The notes under the pieces are model-generated. The model was not told the DNA's origin. It searched no databases and saw only the letters and a list, made by a program, of their open reading frames with translations. Shown here in pieces: positions 61,661-64,000 of a DNA stretch of 64,000 nucleotides. The DNA comes from UBA11574 sp963752565. Its GTDB lineage: Bacteria > Desulfobacterota > Desulfobacteria > Desulfobacterales > UBA11574. The stretch covers positions 164,692 to 228,691 of the forward strand of contig CAVVZC010000017.1 of the NCBI GenBank assembly GCA_963752565.1, read 5' to 3'. Every line of letters begins with the position of its first letter. The first letter of the stretch is position 1. The translations under genes were made by a program, and so were the position numbers.

Positions 61661-61880
61661 CTAAATTGAGCGATTGTCAAGGTTGCCGCAGGTACAAGGA
61701 AGATGTTGTTCCGCTATAGTCAACTATGCGGGACGACATCTGACGCAGTAGATGTGGTAATCCTCCAGGGGCGGATAAAGATCGGCAATCCCGAAGGGTT
61801 TCAAATTTTAAAATTATAAAGCACGCTAATTCATTAAAAATAAAAAACATTTTATCCATTTTTAAAATTTGAAACGCTCA
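61661..61880. repeat. palindrome-rich region between ligase and CapD-like gene
   Basis: Three structures are present. AACTAAATTGAGCGATT (61661-61677) resembles the end of the element at 14262. GATGTTGTTCCGC and GCGGGACGACATC (61702-61740) pair with two mismatches around TATAGTCAACTAT. GTTTCAAATTTTAAAA (61798-61813) and TTTTAAAATTTGAAAC (61860-61875) are perfect 16-base arms with 46 bases between them. The 524-base gap 61592-62115 holds no gene. Confidence 0.6.
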
Positions 61881-62115
61881 GATTAGTTTATTTGTCCCCT
61901 TAACCTGGCCCATACGATTCCTAAATATTCGTAAACCACCCGTTCCATTTTGTCAATCCCTTGGCACTGGAAAAAAACATGGATGGGCTTAATTTTTGTA
62001 TTTGTTTAACATGATATCACGTGGATGCCGGTATGGAATTCATTCCTTTTGATGTGTTTCGTCCAAAATAGATGTTATACAACTGTTAAAGGGCAGTCCC
62101 AGGCTACTATGTATG

Positions 62116-62502
62116 TTATTGATCATGTAATATTTGGCAGTCAGTCTCCGAATCGAGCTTCCACAAAATGGTCATCATGGCGAATATGGTATAGTTGATA
62201 ATTGCTGGGACGTGGCTTAGCGCCGGTTCAAGCATTCCTTTAACAAACCAGGCGACAAAGGCCGCTGTGACACAAAGTCCCCAACTTTTGATAAAATCGT
62301 CTTTCCCGTGTTTAACAACAATCCAGGACATCCTGACAAACACAAATATTATATAGAAGAACAAACCAAGCCCAACAAGGCCAAGCCTCACAGCAGTACT
62401 GATTATTATGTTGTGAGGAACTTGTATAAATGTTCTTAATCTAGAAGGTAATCTGGCAGAGTATTTGTCCCATAAACCGTGATCGTGCCACAGGTCATGC
62501 AT
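62116..62502 (-). CDS. O-antigen ligase, C-terminal part (frameshifted)
   Basis: The C-terminal 128 residues of an O-antigen ligase/WaaL-type membrane protein, reading MHDLWHDHGLW, then PSRLRTFIQVPHNIIISTAVRLGLVGLGLFF and two further hydrophobic segments. The HN pair in VPHNIIIS is the conserved ligase motif. The frame is open further upstream (IQLWYIYVEIIKDYPISGIGFD) to the frameshift near 62587, so this is one gene with the 62576-63403 part. An independent start at 62502 is unlikely. Confidence 0.7.
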   Translation of the reverse strand: MHDLWHDHGLWDKYSARLPSRLRTFIQVPHNIIISTAVRLGLVGLGLFFYIIFVFVRMSWIVVKHGKDDFIKSWGLCVTAAFVAWFVKGMLEPALSHVPAIINYTIFAMMTILWKLDSETDCQILHDQ

Positions 62503-62575
62503 ATCGAATCCTATGCCGGAAATGGGATAATCCTTAATTATTTCAACGTAAATGTACCATAATTGGATTCTATCG

Positions 62576-63403
62576 TCATTTTGTAGTTTTTTTAGTATAC
62601 CATTTGTGGAGATAGCGATTTTTTGCCAGTGGAAAGCTTAAAATCGTTATTACCAATATAGTTACAGTTAATAGGGAAACCAAAACCACGATTTTTTTGT
62701 TCTTAGGGAACAATACCAATATTGAGGTGATCATGGCGAGAAATGTGCCATAAGATACCGTCATAACGGTTATAATAGATGTTGCTGTAAGTGAAATAAG
62801 CAGCAGTATTTTCTTATATAGCACACCTGTTCTGGGAAAAAGATGTACTGATAGAAGAAAAGCAAATATGCTCACAAGACCGATGATACCGATCGGCGTT
62901 TCCTGAAAAGTCATTCTTGTTGTTGATAGATTATTTCCCAATATAAGATAAAAGTAACCCAATCCTCCAATTGAAAAAATAGTCGCTGAAACAATGATGA
63001 TCCATGACAAAATAATAAGCCGTTTACCGGAATTAAAAAAATTAATCATAATATAGTAGATGGCCAGATATTTTAGTAAATGTGCATAAAAATCATGGAT
63101 ACTGTTCTCCTTATATAAAGCAAAAAAAAGGCCGATGAATGCCCAGACGGTAAAGAGTGCAAAAGGAAGTGAAAGTGGTGATTTGAAGGAAAAATCAATC
63201 TTTTTGGAGCAGATTAAAATAAGAACAATAAAGACAGAAAGGTAAAAGCAGATTTCTTTGATGGCCGTTGTGTGTGAGAAGGGGGTAAAAAATATAAATA
63301 TTCCCATTAATACGGGAACACTTTTGTTTAACCAGTCAAACACCTGAAAATCTTTTTTGATCGTTAGTTCTTTTGATCTTATGTTGTTGGTCCTTCCATT
63401 CAT
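62576..63403 (-). CDS. O-antigen ligase family protein, N-terminal part (frameshifted)
   Basis: About 275 residues with eight or so hydrophobic segments (VPVLMGIFIFFTPFSHTTA, LPFALFTVWAFIGLFFALYK, YLAIYYIMINFF, LIILSWIIIVSATIFSIGGL) of an O-antigen ligase or polymerase. Such proteins transfer finished glycan to lipid A core, or polymerise repeats, in the periplasm. The frame ends early: seven T bases at 62587-62593 should be six, after which KKLQNDDRIQLWYIY joins the 62116 part. The ATG at 63403 is taken because the longer frame overlaps the E1-beta-like gene. The whole protein would be about 429 residues. Confidence 0.75.
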   Translation of the reverse strand: MNGRTNNIRSKELTIKKDFQVFDWLNKSVPVLMGIFIFFTPFSHTTAIKEICFYLSVFIVLILICSKKIDFSFKSPLSLPFALFTVWAFIGLFFALYKENSIHDFYAHLLKYLAIYYIMINFFNSGKRLIILSWIIIVSATIFSIGGLGYFYLILGNNLSTTRMTFQETPIGIIGLVSIFAFLLSVHLFPRTGVLYKKILLLISLTATSIITVMTVSYGTFLAMITSILVLFPKNKKIVVLVSLLTVTILVITILSFPLAKNRYLHKWYTKKTTK

Positions 63404-63452
63404 AAATCCGATTTTCTGTATAACATGTGCACTAACTTCTAAAGCGGAATCA

Positions 63453-64000
63453 TCATTTTGCAACAATTCCTGATTTATTAGATTTATAGTTAATAGATCT
63501 GTAATCCATAACGTTACGAACAGCATCTATAACTTCTCTTTTTGTCGGATAATACACCTTTTCCAAGGTACAACTGGCGGGAGCAGGCATATCAGGTAAA
63601 GTCACCCGCACAGCAGGTGATTTGATATAGTCAAACGCCTCCTCGAAGACGATGGAGGCTATTTCGGCAGCCATGCCGTAGGTTTTCCACCCTACATCTG
63701 CAACGACCAATCGGCCTGTTTTGTACACAGATTTCAATAATAGCGGTTTGTCCAAAGGTTTTATTGACCTTAGATCAAGCACTTCAACGTCAATGCCGTC
63801 TTTAGCCAAATCTTCAGATGCTTCCATGGCTAGTTGAACCATGTATGAAACTGCAACCAAGGTTACATCCTTTCCCTCTCTTTTCACAGCACCTATGCCT
63901 ATGGGGACCTCATATATTTCTTCCGGCACGATGTCTTCAATATCGTGCAACCAGCGGTCATCAATAAAAATCACCGGATTGTCATCTTTTATAGCTGAAA
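63453..64000 (-). CDS. 2-oxoacid dehydrogenase E1 component, beta subunit-like (partial)
   Basis: The C-terminal 180 residues of a transketolase-type E1-beta chain; the gene continues past the window end, as shown by the open frame DNPVIFIDDRW. It has the C-terminal domain motifs YEVPIGIGAVKREGKDVTLVAVS, DGIDVEVLDLRSIKPLD and VVADVGWKTYGMAAEIAS, LPDMPAPASCTLEKVYYP. In pyruvate or acetoin dehydrogenases it pairs with an alpha chain. Here it is in a polysaccharide region, where E1-like pairs sometimes build branched or unusual sugars, so its substrate is uncertain. No alpha subunit is visible. Confidence 0.85.
   Translation of the reverse strand, partial: SAIKDDNPVIFIDDRWLHDIEDIVPEEIYEVPIGIGAVKREGKDVTLVAVSYMVQLAMEASEDLAKDGIDVEVLDLRSIKPLDKPLLLKSVYKTGRLVVADVGWKTYGMAAEIASIVFEEAFDYIKSPAVRVTLPDMPAPASCTLEKVYYPTKREVIDAVRNVMDYRSINYKSNKSGIVAK

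Noticed and set aside
1..64000. CRISPR arrays, prophage, rRNA or tRNA genes
   Set aside because: No regularly spaced direct repeats, phage structural genes or RNA-gene signatures were found on reading the window; the short palindromes are dispersed, not arrayed.

Overview
The window looks like chromosomal DNA of a free-living, Gram-negative deltaproteobacterium, most likely a sulfate-reducing Desulfobacterales-type organism. This is inferred from gene content and order, not from a marker gene: an oxalate/formate-type MFS carrier, an MglA-like GTPase beside PATAN/cNMP and PilZ proteins, a LexA/DUF72/ImuB-like/DnaE2 cassette, the xseA-xseB-ispA-dxs-tlyA operon, and many palindromic intergenic repeats. 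There are no rRNA or tRNA genes, no CRISPR array and no recognisable prophage.

Layout. 1-2842: minus-strand surface-polysaccharide genes (DUF354 protein, frameshifted glycosyltransferase) next to a scar made of an IS3-family end, a duplicated glycosyltransferase tail and a beheaded Gfo/Idh/MocA oxidoreductase. 3200-7098: winged-helix/nucleotidyltransferase-like regulator with its own promoter and operator, GAF-ANTAR protein, YihY-type membrane protein, metallophosphoesterase. 7740-13841: LexA and an SOS-type mutagenesis cassette (DUF72, catalytically degenerate ImuB-like protein, DnaE2). 14668-23045: purB, recB, recD, fabH. 23068-32618: pgi, two small proteins, ispF, cysS, uvrB, uvrC, mdh. 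33105-36607: a signalling set (TPR-like protein, MglA-like GTPase, PATAN/cNMP protein, PilZ protein). 36670-41095: purC, ParB-like protein, TetR regulator, OFA carrier. 41211-47427: degenerate site-2-protease relative, receiver-kinase fusion, GNAT, second metallophosphoesterase, two-TM protein, spore-photoproduct-lyase-like radical SAM protein, secreted nuclease. 47484-54894: EF-G-like GTPase, tlyA, dxs, ispA, xseB, xseA. 55184-59283: small conserved protein, Bax inhibitor-1 family protein, glmM, left-handed beta-helix protein. 59699-64000: polysaccharide genes again (CapD/WbpM-like dehydratase, frameshifted O-antigen ligase, E1-beta-like subunit running off the end).

Themes. DNA repair is strongly represented (lexA, dnaE2, imuB-like, recB, recD, uvrB, uvrC, xseA, xseB, SPL-like). 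Isoprenoid precursor genes (ispF, dxs, ispA) and purine genes (purB, purC) are scattered. Intergenic regions are rich in palindromic repeats. One family (about 140-190 bp) has at least five copies here, with a shared interior and terminal inverted repeats that differ between copies yet stay self-complementary within each copy. Many of these elements begin at or within a few bases of a stop codon.

Caution. Five reading frames (a glycosyltransferase, its duplicated tail, purB, ispF, O-antigen ligase) are each broken by what looks like one extra base, mostly in short A/T runs. Because purB and ispF are normally essential or nearly so, base-calling error is the simplest explanation.
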